Shown: positions 49,142 to 60,211, counted from the stretch's first letter. The stretch: 64,000 nucleotides of DNA from Pelobates cultripes (GCA_933207985.1 OW240912.1:247169558-247233557); one strand, 5' to 3'. Numbers and translations: made by a program. Notes: a model not told the origin generated them from the sequence alone.

Positions 49142-51062
49142 TGGTTAAAACCGCTTGAGGTAAGCATGTGCCCACGACTTTCTTGCACCATAATCACCAA
49201 AGAAGTTATTATAAGCCCTTAGTGTCCCTTTAACCCCACTTTGGTTGAATACATCAGTAAACAAAAAAACCTAGGTAATGAGTTAGTTTGCAGTCATGAA
49301 TCCTGGCATCATAATCAAGCACCGAGCATCTTGGAAACCTCCAGCTGTGCATAATCTTAGAAAATATTTGCTGCTTTTGTCCTGGCTCTCATGCAACAAT
49401 ATAAAATTTTTAACTCTTAAATTATAAACATACAATATATGTGTAATAATAGATATGATAGTTTATTTTAAGAGAATAACCCAAGCATGGTAACCACTAC
49501 AAGGCACTTTAATGGTTATGTTGCCAGGAGAGCCCAGGCACCCCACGATCCTAGGGAGTCACTTCTTACTTGGGGTCCTAATGGCCCTGTTTCATGCCTC
49601 CACATCAGCTCAGTGAGAACTCTGTCACTGAGCTAAGCCTGGCAGTGAAGGTTTTAAACTCACTGGTTGAGCGCAATCAGCTAACGCACAGAAGGGCTTA
49701 GTTCTGGAGACATAATAGGAGGTCCTGAAAAGGAGCTTCTGGCTCTCATAAAACTGTAGAGGAGATAGGGAGTGGCACCAGGTAAGAGATAAAACCATTC
49801 TAAAACCTTTTGACCCCTTACAATAGGGGGGAAGCAGATCACTCCTAGCAGCAATCATAGCAGCACATAGAGTGTTTGTTTAGGTCATTTCGTTTTTTTA
49901 TTTTGGTCTAAAATTTGAAACGCTCTTTAAATATACAGGATTTTTTTTTCTTTTTAGAAACCTTTAAAGTGACACTCCACAACAACGTTTTCTACCCAAT
50001 TATGTTAGCTCCATAGTAATAATGGAAGTGCCAGGTGTGCTGCCCGCCTTCTCCCTAAGTACAAGTGTGCCTATCTGTACACTCATCCACAGAAACAGCA
50101 ATGTCCTACTTATACTTATAGCCCTATAACTTGCAAAAAAAACAACAAAAAAAACATGTTAATATTGGGTATTTCTAAACTCAGGACAACATTTATAAAC
50201 TAGCATGGGTGTTTTTTGGCGGTTGTAGATGCTCAACAGATTTTGGAGGTCAGTTAGAAAAAGTGTTTTTTTTTCCTTCAAATTGTCATCATATTTTATA
50301 ATTTAATTATAGTAAATTATATGATATGATCAAAATAATGGTATCTTTATTAAGACCATTTAACGGCGAGAAAAAAGGTATAAAATATGTGTGGGTACAG
50401 TAAATGAGTAAGAGGAAACTTACAGCCACACACACCAAAAATGTAAAAACAACCCTGGTCCTTAAGAAAATTGAAAAACGGTCTGGATACTAAGGGGTTA
50501 AGAAGTTGGGCTGAAAACTCCATGCACACTCTGGAGGATCAAAATTAGTGGCTTCTCAATGAGAAAGATTAGAGCTCTGTGTTGGAGAGGGGCGGGGGGA
50601 GATTACAGTGTCTGGAGACAGCAGTTCTGCAACTGTTGCACACTATTGTAGGATACATCCAGAATGGAAGAAATGCGGCAATACATGAATGCTCTCTTAA
50701 TGATATCCCCACCCCTCCTATTATTTGACAACAACCAGTGCTATATAGACTTTATTTGTGTAATAAACACTTGGCAAGCAAACAGCTATTTCCCCCTGTC
50801 CACTTTTACGTTTAAAATTCATAACCTTAACAAATCAGTGATAAAATAAGGCAAAATACAAAACTACATGTCCATCCATAATTAAATCAATGAACTCTGC
50901 ATGAGCCATGCTGCAGAGACCATAGCTGTATAACACACAGTGATATTAATATATACAGAGGGCACTCTATCAGTGTACACACAGTGGGGGGAGGGAGGGA
51001 TGGTCTTACATTATTATCATCATTATTATTTGACAAAGGTCACACTGTCCAGGTATACTCAC
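49142..51062. other. trmt10c 5'-UTR intron, remainder
   Basis: Non-coding. It includes weak MITE traces (about 49460-49650 and 49970) and short runs; no gene is recognised. Confidence 0.4.
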
Positions 51063-51130
51063 TATGAATCTGCTTTCCTCCAGGCACACAGCATGCTGCA
51101 CTGACTTCCGCTTCCGCTTACTCTGGCCAT
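51063..51130 (-). other. trmt10c: trmt10c noncoding exon 1 (approximate 5' end)
   Basis: A good donor on the minus strand (ATTCATA|GTGAGT, boundary at 51063) lies at the edge of the CpG-rich promoter and pairs with the acceptor before the trmt10c ATG. The transcription start is not determined. Confidence 0.55.
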
Positions 51131-51300
51131 TCACAGCCTCCCTCACTTACTTCCGGTCTGTCACACTGCGCGCGTACCCGCTTCTACAGTGAAAGCCGAG
51201 CTGATCCTCGGGTAGGCGCACGTGCCCTCTCCCTCCCCAGCTTAGACGGGTACGCGCAGAGCTGTGTGCTCGTGCACAGGGCTCTCCTATCTCCCGGTGA
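51100..51300. promoter_or_regulatory. Bidirectional promoter of trmt10c and txnl4b
   Basis: A short GC- and CpG-rich island between the two first exons. It contains ETS-type sites (acttccgg at 51149-51156; gacttccgcttccgc at about 51101) and a cgcgcgtacccg segment. There is no TATA box at a sensible position. The head-to-head spacing of the two donors is about 300 bp. Confidence 0.75.
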
Positions 51301-51365
51301 TTGTTGGGTGCCTGGCGGGCTGTATCCCAGACACTGAGTTCTGCTCAGCCTGGTACCATCTGCAG
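51180..51365 (+). other. txnl4b: txnl4b noncoding exon 1 (approximate 5' end)
   Basis: A donor ctgcag|gtaaac at 51365/51366 follows the CpG-rich segment and pairs with acceptor tctcctag at 54530. The exon carries no recognisable coding sequence. Confidence 0.5.
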
Positions 51366-51916
51366 GTAAACTCATGGGTTTGTAGGACAGTCTGTCACCC
51401 CTGGGCTCTGCACTGTGTCACTAATTGGCTGCTGAGATGGGGCTGTACAGTGTGCATTTCCAGAAGCACTGTGGTTTCCTGGACACATGTCTGGTAGTGA
51501 TAAAGATGGACAGCTCAGGAAAGATGCTGCCATGCAATATGGGGAGAAATCAAGGCAGTCATTGAGGAATCATGCAGCATATGAATGCCACATACTGCAA
51601 GAACAAAATTTTCACTTGCATTATGTATCCTTGAAAACATGGTGGTTCTTGCAAACCTATCTATAAAAGTGTCAGACCACCCCATTTTCAATTAATTACA
51701 TGGTGCTTATTCAGTGATTGGCTTGTGTAGACTAGTAATTCATATGCATGGTACTATAACTGTGTGTGTATATAGAAAGTGACTGTGAAGAATTTTAAGT
51801 GGCTCTGTCACATCACAGTTACCTTTCCATAATCAATTATTCTTCTCTTGTCTCTCCTGTCTCTTAATACATTTTTATTTTCTGTTCTATTTTTCTTCAA
51901 ATACAAAAGTAGGGAC

Positions 51917-53090
51917 CAGTGTTAATTTTGTCAGCAAATTTCAATTTAGTTTTAGTCATAGTCTTTTGACTAAAAAGCTGTTTGTAGCTGAGTAGAAGTA
52001 TTTACTGGCAGACTCAATCAGCATTCAAGAGAAGCGTAGCTCAGCAATTCCCATTCCAATTTTCCAACAACCGGACAATACACAGCTTTGGGAGTCAACT
52101 GGTTTTTATTGAGCCACAGCTGGCTTTTATACGATTCCCCATGCAACGGGTTTCTTTAATTACATTCCAAGGGTTTTCCCCTGGTGGACCTTGTTGGGGA
52201 CAGGGAACAATGACACATTTCCCAGGCTCCTTTTCTATACTTGGAAGATAATTGCATAAGGACAATTCTTTAATTAGATTATCTCCCAAGTACAGAAAAT
52301 TAAACAATATTTTAAAACATCATAACTGCCATAATATTAATCAGAACTCCACGAATACACTTTACCGAATAGCCGGGATTTGGAAGCCCAATCTGTCGAA
52401 ATACCGCTCAGATCCGTTTGGTAAAACAGGAATGCCATTCGAGTAAAGTTTCGACCGGTCAACCACGAGGTGAAGCCCCAAAACAGTTCCATGAGGTGGA
52501 ATGCTTTGACCAGTCTTCTTTCAAGAGTTTTCACTATTAAAATAACAAATCAAAATGTTCATGAATTGGGTAGTTGTGTGCCTGATGTTCATTCGTTCAA
52601 TTCAGTCGAATGCCGCTCTTTCTAGACGAAGGGAAATGAACATACGAACAGGATGGAAGTACAGCGGTGTTCGTGCGGTCGAGTGTCCGATTATAGTTCC
52701 ATGCACTCGACAACCAAACACCGCTGTGCGTTAGTGAGCAAAGATGGCCGCCACCACGTGTTCAGTCATACAAACGGCGGCCACCCATCTGACCATTTAG
52801 AACCTTGCGGTTTTCTGATGTTACAATAGCTAATTGGAGGCACACGACTCCCTTGGGTGGTTTCCTCATTCGGTGGTTGGTTCGACTGACGAACAATATG
52901 TCCATATTCTGTTCGGGAACCTCAAATAGTCGAACCAACTCTTTCATACAAATAAGTGGCTAGTTTTGCCACACTGTTTTAGTCGTATTTTAGCCATCTG
53001 AATTGTTTATTTTTAATCTAGTTTTAATCGACTAAATCTCCAGTAGACTTTAGTTGACTAAATCTGCTAGAGATATTAGTCAACATGACT
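51917..53090. mobile_element. MITE with CAGTGTTAATTTTGT terminus, split by a solo LTR
   Basis: It starts CAGTGTTAATTTTGTCAGC and continues through tttagttttagtcat..gactaaa. This resumes after the LTR insertion as gttttagtcgtattttagcc, matching the complete related element at 53241-53373. The far end is unclear. Confidence 0.65.
51983..52973 (-). mobile_element. Solo LTR, 991 bp, 5-bp TSD CTGTT
   Basis: TGTAGCTG...TTGCCACA termini (TG...CA) with CTGTT on both sides (51978-51982 and 52974-52978). On the minus strand it begins TGTGGCAAAACTAGCCAC and has a CAATAAA at about 52107-52113. It is related in style to the solo LTR at 19740-20808. No internal region is present. Confidence 0.88.
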
Positions 53091-53240
53091 AAAATATAAT
53101 AGGTTTAGTTAAAGTCTTGATCTGTCTCTTTTGCTCCTTCCCCATCTCCTCTGTGTCTCTTTGTGTCCTCCTAGCCCCTCTTGGTGTCTCTCTCCCAAGC
53201 CCTGGTCTTTCTCTTTTGCCCCTTCCACATAACCTCTGTG

Positions 53241-53373
53241 CAGTGTTAATTTTGTTGGCAAATTTAGCTTTAGTCTTTTGACTAAAATGCCATTTTAGTT
53301 TTAGTCGTATTTTAGTCATCTGAATTGTTTGTCGACTAAATCTCCAAACTTTTAGTCAACAAAATTAACACTG
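53241..53373. mobile_element. Palindromic MITE, 133 bp (CAGTGTTAATTTTGTTG)
   Basis: The left end CAGTGTTAATTTTGTTGGC and right end GTCAACAAAATTAACACTG are inverted repeats. The body consists of gactaaaa/ttttagtc repeats. No convincing target duplication was seen. Confidence 0.75.
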
Positions 53374-54530
53374 GTACAGACTACTTTGTCCTATGTATTG
53401 TTCCTCTGCTTGGCAAAACTTGACAAAGGGTGAATTTTGCCAGAATTCTTACCTGCCTGATGCTTCGCCTGGTGTCATATCTCGCAAATCTCCCATGATC
53501 ATTGGAAAAGAGTGAGCAGTGGGCATGCAGGAGATCGGGAGTACACTGAAGAGGAAGCAAAGATGCAATGCCACTGTCAGGTTGAGGAAGATTGTAACGA
53601 CTGGGAAGAAGATTGGCAGAGCCCATGAAAGAGCAGCTTTAACCCCTTGAACCCAAAAGGCAGCAGTTGCCCAGAGCACCAGCCTTGCAAAGACTTCTCA
53701 TTGAGCTGCATTGGGAAGTCTGTGATTAGACAGCCACATACATTCTGGCGGGCTTAGAAGAGGAGGGCTTGCAAAGGCTGCAGACAATAGAACAGCAGTT
53801 TTTAGATATAACTCCAATGAAAAAATGCATAATTAAATGCATGTAAGATTTCTTTTGGGGTATATCTACTAAACAGTGATTTAAAAAAAACCATGTATTT
53901 TGTATTTGGGCAGTAGAGTGTCTCTTTAAATAGAATGACTGCCCATGCAGTTAAAATAACCCGACTTGCCTTTTGTGTATAAGCAAACACTCGGTTAAAA
54001 TTTAAATAACAGAATGCCTTTGACTGCCGTTCTGTATTTATTGAATAGAGTGAATAGACCATATAGTGTTTTTATTTGTCCACCCCAAAAAAAACCATTT
54101 TAGATGCACGTGACTGTCCTGTCATTAATATCAAGTATTTCATGGATGTCTTCTACATGTTATGTAAACTATCCAAAATAAATAAAAATATATATTTTTT
54201 AAATTAAATTTTCTAGAGAACATGAATACGATACTCCACTGTTTGCATCTATTTCCTTCCCATCTTTTATTTATTTATTTTAAAGTTCTCCTTTGAAACA
54301 ATTTGCTACTGGGATGGTCACTTCAGTGCTCTAGGGTTGGTAGAAGTACAAGTCTCATAATTTGTCAGTCCTGAGACTTGCAAAGTATCATGGGAGTTAT
54401 TGCTGTCACATCTAATAGTCTACCTCTTGACTACCCTTGTTGGATACTTAGGCTTATTCTGTTTTCAAATTCAATGTGCTTATTTAAAATACTGTCCAAT
54501 TCTTACCCTGTTTGCATCTTTGTCTCCTAG
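53374..54530. other. txnl4b first intron, remainder
   Basis: Non-coding; no gene recognised. Confidence 0.4.
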
Positions 54531-54563
54531 AAGCTGGTTATTTTGAATGTTCAATCACACAAT

Positions 54564-54695
54564 ATGAGCTTCCTGCTGCCCAAATTGAGCTATAAAGCTG
54601 ATGTGGATAAAGCAATAAAAACGACAGCTGAAAAGGTCTTAGTCCTTCGATTTGGAAGAGATGATGACCCCATCTGTATGCAGCTTGATGACATT
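54564..54695 (+). CDS. txnl4b: txnl4b first coding exon
   Basis: 44 codons ending LDDI with donor att|gtaaat. The open frame continues past the donor for a while but the family sequence resumes only in the next exon ([12 protein letters not shown]). The 5' part of the exon, 54531-54563, is untranslated. Confidence 0.95.
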
Positions 54696-57265
54696 GTAAA
54701 TAAGTTACCAAGAGGTTTTATAAAAATAAAGTCGCTTGCATCATCATTTGGATATAAAATATATCTATCTTTTTTTTTTCCTTCAGCTTTCAAAGACATC
54801 ACATGACCTTAGTAAAATGGCGAATATTTATCTTGTGGATGTGGAAAAAGTGCCAGTCTACACCCAATACTTTGATATCAGCTTCATTCCTTCTACTGTA
54901 TTCTTCTTTAATGGGCAACATATGAAAGTGGATTATGGGTAATCATTTTTTAGATGTGCAATGTGTGCTATTTTCCTATTTTTTTTTTTTTTTTAGCTAT
55001 GTCCACATGTCCTGGAGAGCGCATACATTGTTACACATAATATGAGACATATACTGCACTATAATAGATACACAGTTTATCATACAAAAGACATGCACAA
55101 CAGAATTATAAATTAACCATGAGTGCAGTTGCTTTTTGATTGATGGTAAGTAGATGCAAATTTACTTAGTGTACTCTCTGGTAGATTATTCCACACATTT
55201 GGCACGGAGTAGGAGGAAGCAACACAACCAACATCCTTTTTTAAAAGGAAAATGAAAAGTAAGGAGCAGGAGTTAGCATATTACACTGATAGAGTGGGAG
55301 TTTTCCAGAAAGGTGAAGAGTAAGTCTAGATTCTAGAATTGGCAATTTAAATGGGTACTGTAGTTACATTAGAGAACAACATACTTTTAATTATACAACA
55401 TGTTGGGTTTGGTGAGTTGTCTTTACAGTGCAGGTGAATGCACTACACCCCATAGTCTATGACTGACGTTAAAGCAGGGCTTGACAAATTTGTTTGGAAT
55501 CTAGGAGCCAGCAAAAAAAGTTAGGAGCCATTTTCTTTAAGGGACACTATAGTCACTAAAACCACTACAGATTAATGTAGTTGTTCTGGTGCCCATAGCC
55601 TGTCTCTGTAACCTTTTCAATGTAAACGCTGCCTTTTCAGAGAAAAGACAGTGCTTACATTGCTGCCTACTAAGATCTCTAGTGACAGTCACTCAGACAG
55701 CCACTAGAGTCCTGTGTCAGTGCTCTACATGGAGGCGCTGAATGTTACCCATAGAGAACATACGTAATATCCTCCCAATGCTTTCCTATGGGAAATCATT
55801 ATCTTAGCTGAGATCATTAAGATCTCGGCTATGGAGGCGAGACAAGCAACAGCGAAACCAGAACGGCGTGGGGAAAAAAGGGTCCGGGGACGGAAATACG
55901 TCATATTCTGGCTCCCGCCATCAGTACACAACACGAGGGAGCAGAGAGGAGCTGCAGGAAGACTGTTCTCTCGCGCGCTGGCCCAGCCTGTCGCCTCCAC
56001 ACCTCTGTTTTTCCCTCTATCCGAGTCCCAGCAAGGGTGTGATGCTCTGTGGTGGTTTGATGAAGTGCTTACTGCTCCTGTGAAGCCACGCCCATTGCTA
56101 TTTATTGTCTGAGAGTATCAATTTTGTGCAATGAAATTTGCACAGGACTTATATTCTGGGCTGGCTAGTGACATCCCAATGAAGGTACCAGAGCTGGACT
56201 TACCTCACTGGCAGCTAAGGGGTTAAACTTCATATGTTCAGAGTTTCAAAATGAAACACTGCACATACAGTCTTCAGGCACCATGACCACTTCAAATCAC
56301 TAAAGAGGCCATGGTGTTTGGAATAATACTTTAAAATATTATGCATAATCCCCATTTTTTCAAATTTCAACGATTGAGTGGCATTATTGTTCTGCCAAGA
56401 TCATGGCAACAGAGTTATTCACTAAACCAGGAATCCTGGAGAACTGGAAAGAAAATTGCAAACTGTATGTCAAAATACCAGAGTTTGGAGAATGTTCCAA
56501 ATTCTTATACTTTTGCCTAAAATTTCCAATGTCATTGTTATTTCTGCATGTGTCCAATTTAATAATACATTTGTGACATACCAGCAAAAAGTTAAGTTTG
56601 TGAAATTATCTTTCTTTGGGGAGGATAGTGTATGCAATGGTTGATGTTAGAGGAACACTTGTTAGGAATACATGCAGTCTGGATATGCCTACTTAGTTTT
56701 AGGCTCACCAAACGGTGCCCAAGATTCCAATTCTTCTGATAATTAAAATAAAAAGTTTTGGGGTGAGAGAGGGGGTTAAGACTTAAATGGGTAACACTGA
56801 AGGCACCATGTGTACAGTACCTACAGTTTTCCTTTAATATTGCATATCTGCTGCTGCCTACATATGCCTGATCTAGGTTACAATTATTATTATTATTGCA
56901 AGTCTCTCACCATTTACCACCCATATTCTGGAGATGTTTAAAGGAATTTTGTATTATTTGTGCACTATAACCTACCAATAATAGTTAGAAGCATGTCATA
57001 CTTCTCAAATATATTGCTGTCAGGTATTTGTTTGTCTCTTATTTTCTCAGATTTTATATGCATTCTAACAAATTTATAATCAATGCATTATTTCAACAGT
57101 TCTCCTGATCACACAAAGTTTGTTGGCAGCTTCAAGACAAAGCAGGACTTTATAGATCTGATAGAAGTAATCTTCAGAGGAGCAATGCGTGGGAAACTAA
57201 TTGTGAAAAGTCCAATAGACCCCAAGGATATTCCTAAATATGATCTTTTGTACCAGGGAGTTTAG
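54564..57265 (+). CDS. txnl4b: txnl4b, thioredoxin-like 4B (DIM1 family), complete
   Basis: Nuclear protein with a thioredoxin fold, related to the U5 snRNP subunit TXNL4A/DIM1 and linked to pre-mRNA splicing through PRPF6 interaction. Coding exons 54564-54695, 54787-54938 and 57100-57265 join to 149 codons plus TAG, exactly the human length. It starts [19 protein letters not shown]; the central part [19 protein letters not shown] and the [19 protein letters not shown] strand follow. There is no CxxC redox pair, as expected for the DIM1 family. The ATG at 54564 was chosen over an in-frame ATG at 54543 because it matches the family start. It is head to head with trmt10c. Confidence 0.97.
54787..54938 (+). 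CDS. txnl4b: txnl4b second coding exon
   Basis: The acceptor is tccttcag|CTTTCA and the donor tatgg|gtaatc. It encodes [12 protein letters not shown] through HMKVDY plus two bases of the Gly codon. The intron before it is only 91 bp. Confidence 0.95.
55541..55830 (+). mobile_element. TTAA MITE, GGGACACTATAG family, partial
   Basis: TTAA at 55537-55540 then GGGACACTATAGTCACTAAAAC; the body shows ttttcagagaaaagacagtg and atgctttcctatggg. It ends in unrelated GC-rich sequence. It sits in the txnl4b second coding intron beside an older agcagggcttgacaaattt repeat. Confidence 0.65.
55831..57099. other. txnl4b intron, remainder
   Basis: A GC-rich patch (55831-56100) gives overlapping open frames that match nothing I recognise; the rest is AT-rich non-coding. 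Confidence 0.4.
57100..57265 (+). CDS. txnl4b: txnl4b third coding exon
   Basis: The acceptor is tttcaacag|TTCTCC. It encodes [20 protein letters not shown] to the C-terminus [10 protein letters not shown], with TAG at 57263-57265. Confidence 0.96.
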
Positions 57266-58003
57266 AAGACACAAGATGAATGATGAATATTGACCTAACA
57301 TGAGAGAAGATTAGTACCGCTATAGTTACATCGAGAGTGCATACCAACCTGATAATCAACGAAGGTCCAGAATATCTTCTGTCTAATGGATACAGATTGG
57401 AATGCTTGACACCCTTTACTCATTGCTGTACAACTGTATCTCTGAACTGAACTATTAGTTATAAGGATTTGTCATGGCATATAGCTTGTTAAACAGTCTG
57501 ATTACATAGATTATGTACTTATAAACTCAGGAGTGTTTGACTTGTATATCAGATTGTATCTATTTTTTATGTTGGTTACAATACTGCATAAAAAAAAGAG
57601 TAATTTGTTTAAAACAAAAGCATATTTTCATCAACTTTGAATGGTTAACTTGCCCCATGTTGCACAAACACATTACAAACAAGATTGTTTTATCTCAAGT
57701 TTGTTAATCAATGTTATACCCCTACTTTTCATATGTTTCTACCATGGACTAAAGTGTGATTATGGCACAGATACATTATGCCCTTTATACTGGTGGTCAT
57801 CTCCCTTTATGGTTGATGGAATACATTGAATGCACATGCCAGACCAAATGTGATCTGTTCACTCGGTTGCTCTGTTCTACCAATGGTTTATGTCCACTTC
57901 AGACATTTCTGGGAGTTGTGTAATGCTAACTCTAACTCACAGAAACCTGTGTAATGATTATATGTATTTTTGGAGCAAAAAAAAGAAAACATTGCACAAA
58001 AAA

Positions 58004-58009
58004 AATAAA
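58004..58009 (+). other. txnl4b: Candidate txnl4b poly(A) signal
   Basis: AATAAA about 740 nt after the stop codon and before the MITE at 58015. No earlier AATAAA was seen. Confidence 0.45.
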
Positions 58010-58014
58010 ATAAT

Positions 58015-58285
58015 GAAATGGTCTGGGTGCAATGTCTCATGTCCCTTAACCCTATTGTGGTTATTATTGTAGTTTCTGATAAACTGAAATAATTACCTCT
58101 GAGGGTTAACTCCACCTCCAGTGGCTGTCTACTAGGCAGCCACTAGAGGGACTTCTTGAATTGAAACGGACCATTGGTCCGATATCTAACGTTGGACGTT
58201 CTCACACTCTGCATGAGGACTTCCAGTGTCAGGTATTTCCCCATAGGAAAGCATTGAATAAGTTACGAGGGTGGCAGTGTTCCTT
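58015..58285. mobile_element. TTAA-type MITE fragment
   Basis: Blocks gtctgggtgcaatgtc, ccctattgtggttattattg, ctccacctccagtggctgtc, ctctgcatgaggacttccag and ataggaaagcattgaat match the family at 13451 and 46609. Ends are decayed. Confidence 0.55.
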
Positions 58286-58440
58286 TAAAACTGACAAAAC
58301 TAAAGTGGCAAATGCCAATTACATCCTCATTTTACTAATCCCAGGAGTTGTAATTGGAATCTTGAATGGTCTCTGTAACATTTTGTTTGAAACATAATCT
58401 ACCTATGGATATGTAAAGCCCTGATTTATATGTTCAGATA

Positions 58441-58546
58441 GAATCTTATCAATATGATTTACCAGATAAAAAGTGCAACTTAAGTGCCAGTTATAAGACA
58501 TGATTTATTAATTCATAAGAAAGAAAATAAAGTCAACTGTGCTGAA
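58441..58546 (+). repeat. ~105-bp segment with an inverted copy at 61323-61432
   Basis: gaatcttatcaatatgattt through gaaaataaagtcaactgtgc recurs in reverse complement at 61323-61432 with few differences. It lies between txnl4b and fam172b. Confidence 0.8.
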
Positions 58547-58548
58547 GT

Positions 58549-58800
58549 TAAAGGGACACTCTAAGCACCAAAATAACTTGTATAACATAACTTAATGAAG
58601 CGGTTTTTGGATATTGATCATACTCCAAAAGTCTCACCACTCAATTCTCTGCCATTAGGAATAAAATCACTTTGTTTATGCAGCCCTGGCCACACCTACA
58701 CTTTTTGTAATTTAGTAAATCCCTGCACACTTCCTGAAAAAAAGCTCAAATTATTTCACGTCCCTTATTGCACTGTGGGTTTAATTTAGAATTTCCACTG
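58549..58800 (+). repeat. Interspersed repeat, 5' part (GGGACACTCTAAGCACC)
   Basis: Same family as 24797-25225 (taacttaatgaagcggtttt, ctgccattaggaataaaatcac, cacttcctgaaaa). Confidence 0.6.
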
Positions 58801-58973
58801 CCCATAAAGATGCTGACATTTGGTTAATGAATGGGACAAGGAAGCTATAAAATGAATCTCACTGAGAAAGTGAATGATATTCTGTATGAATGTAATCTGA
58901 AATATTAAGAAATACAATAAGAAAATAAAACTAGTTTTGTCTGTATGTACGTAAAAGGAAATTGAATTGCCTT

Positions 58974-58979
58974 TTTATT
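58974..58979 (-). other. arb2b: Candidate fam172b poly(A) signal
   Basis: AATAAA on the minus strand about 165 nt beyond the fam172b stop. Confidence 0.5.
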
Positions 58980-59141
58980 TATGTTTTCATTGTAGTGCAC
59001 ACAAAGTTCTAGACATTTTGTGAATAATGCATAACACATACAATGTGTATTTTCTACTATCAGTATATTTTTGGAATTTTTTTAAGTTCTTGTATGAATT
59101 CATAGCCCCTTTGACTCTATTGATTTTTATAAATAAACTGT

Positions 59142-60206
59142 TTAAATTGATTGTCTTTTCTTTGAAGCACTTCGAGTTAACATTGTTCTTGATGGGAAGG
59201 TTACACTTCTTCGACTTTTTGAGGATCGGCCAAGAAATCTGAAAACGGACTGGAGTGCATTATAGGGTGCTAGGTCGTGGTTTTCTGTTCCAGCTGATAC
59301 TTTGTGACAATCAAATTTTCTTAAAGTGCCTATAGGTCTGTCTAGAGGTTTGAAACTAACAACCCAGCTTCTGCAGTTTGTACGCATCCAATTCATTACT
59401 TTAGGGTCTGTTCTTGCTTGATGCTCAGTATGGTGGCTGGAGTCTATGAATGCTACCGCACTTACTTTGCTCATCACCTCTACACTTTTCTTGCACAAGA
59501 GATCAAGAAAAACCAACCCACCATATCCATGTGCAATAAAAGCTACATTAGTAGCAGCACTTTTTGAAATGAAATGGTCCCAGACATAGCTAGTGTGCTC
59601 CTCTGGAGAGCTACATCCTCTTTTTGGAATGAAAGCCTTCTTGTGAACATGAGATGTATGTAAATCACAGAATTCAGATTCTTCTTCCTTTTTCACAATT
59701 ATCTGGGTTTCTTCTTTCATCTCTAAAAAGTTGTCATTGGGATTCAATACTATCACAGACATGTGGTCCCTTATGGCAGTCTTAATATATGGAATTTGTG
59801 TACCTTTTTCTAAAGAGTGATGGAATATTGCTTTTTGCCCCCACTGACCAGCACGAATTACCCCTTTGTCTTGAAGAAGAACAAGTAGACTTGTCTGCAT
59901 ACTTAATAATTCTTTACTCATGAAAAAGAATGACTTTGGTTCGTCATCACTGGCATCAGTTGGAATTTGAATGCTTTGTAGGTCGCACTCTTTCTCCAGA
60001 AGTTCATACACATGAAGAGTAATCATATCTCCAAGAATCTTATACCGTTTGTGGTTTCGGTCATATCCATTTTTGTAGAAGTTGTATAGAAAGGGTTTCT
60101 TGGTAATCATATGCCTGAGCTCTCCTTGTTCATTGAAATAGTACTGCAAGTCTTCTAAACTTTCGGAGATACCAAGACTTTCTCTGAATCTCAACAATCC
60201 TTCCAT
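59142..60206 (-). CDS. arb2b: fam172b (arb2b), Arb2-domain protein, single coding exon
   Basis: Paralogue of FAM172A/ARB2A, related to the yeast Arb2 / HDA1-type fold (alpha/beta-hydrolase-like). The protein is 354 residues from ATG 60204-60206, chosen because a strong acceptor (ttcttactcag) ends at 60212, five bases upstream; the longer open frame is intronic. Blocks shared with FAM172A include FNEQGELRH (25-33), VYELLEKECDL (66-76), GVIRAGQW (115-122), GTQIP, VLNPNDN, SPEEHTSYVWDHFI and VSAGTENHDL. Differences: the Gly-X-Ser-X-Gly-type site reads HGYGG (Gly227 in place of Ser), and the HGSG segment before VRAGQW reads QDKG. The C-terminus is basic (SASKKRQSI) without FAM172A's HEEL-type end. 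The human counterpart is a pseudogene as I recall. No signal peptide. Confidence 0.9.
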   Translation of the reverse strand: MEGLLRFRESLGISESLEDLQYYFNEQGELRHMITKKPFLYNFYKNGYDRNHKRYKILGDMITLHVYELLEKECDLQSIQIPTDASDDEPKSFFFMSKELLSMQTSLLVLLQDKGVIRAGQWGQKAIFHHSLEKGTQIPYIKTAIRDHMSVIVLNPNDNFLEMKEETQIIVKKEEESEFCDLHTSHVHKKAFIPKRGCSSPEEHTSYVWDHFISKSAATNVAFIAHGYGGLVFLDLLCKKSVEVMSKVSAVAFIDSSHHTEHQARTDPKVMNWMRTNCRSWVVSFKPLDRPIGTLRKFDCHKVSAGTENHDLAPYNALQSVFRFLGRSSKSRRSVTFPSRTMLTRSASKKRQSI

Positions 60207-60211
60207 TGTAA

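Noticed and set aside
54543..54563. Upstream in-frame ATG for txnl4b
   Set aside because: The family starts at MSFLLPKL; using 54564 gives exactly 149 residues.
54696..54806. Continuation of the first txnl4b exon past 54695
   Set aside because: The residues after LDDI are unlike the family, a GTAAAT donor is present, and the next exon resumes the conserved sequence exactly.
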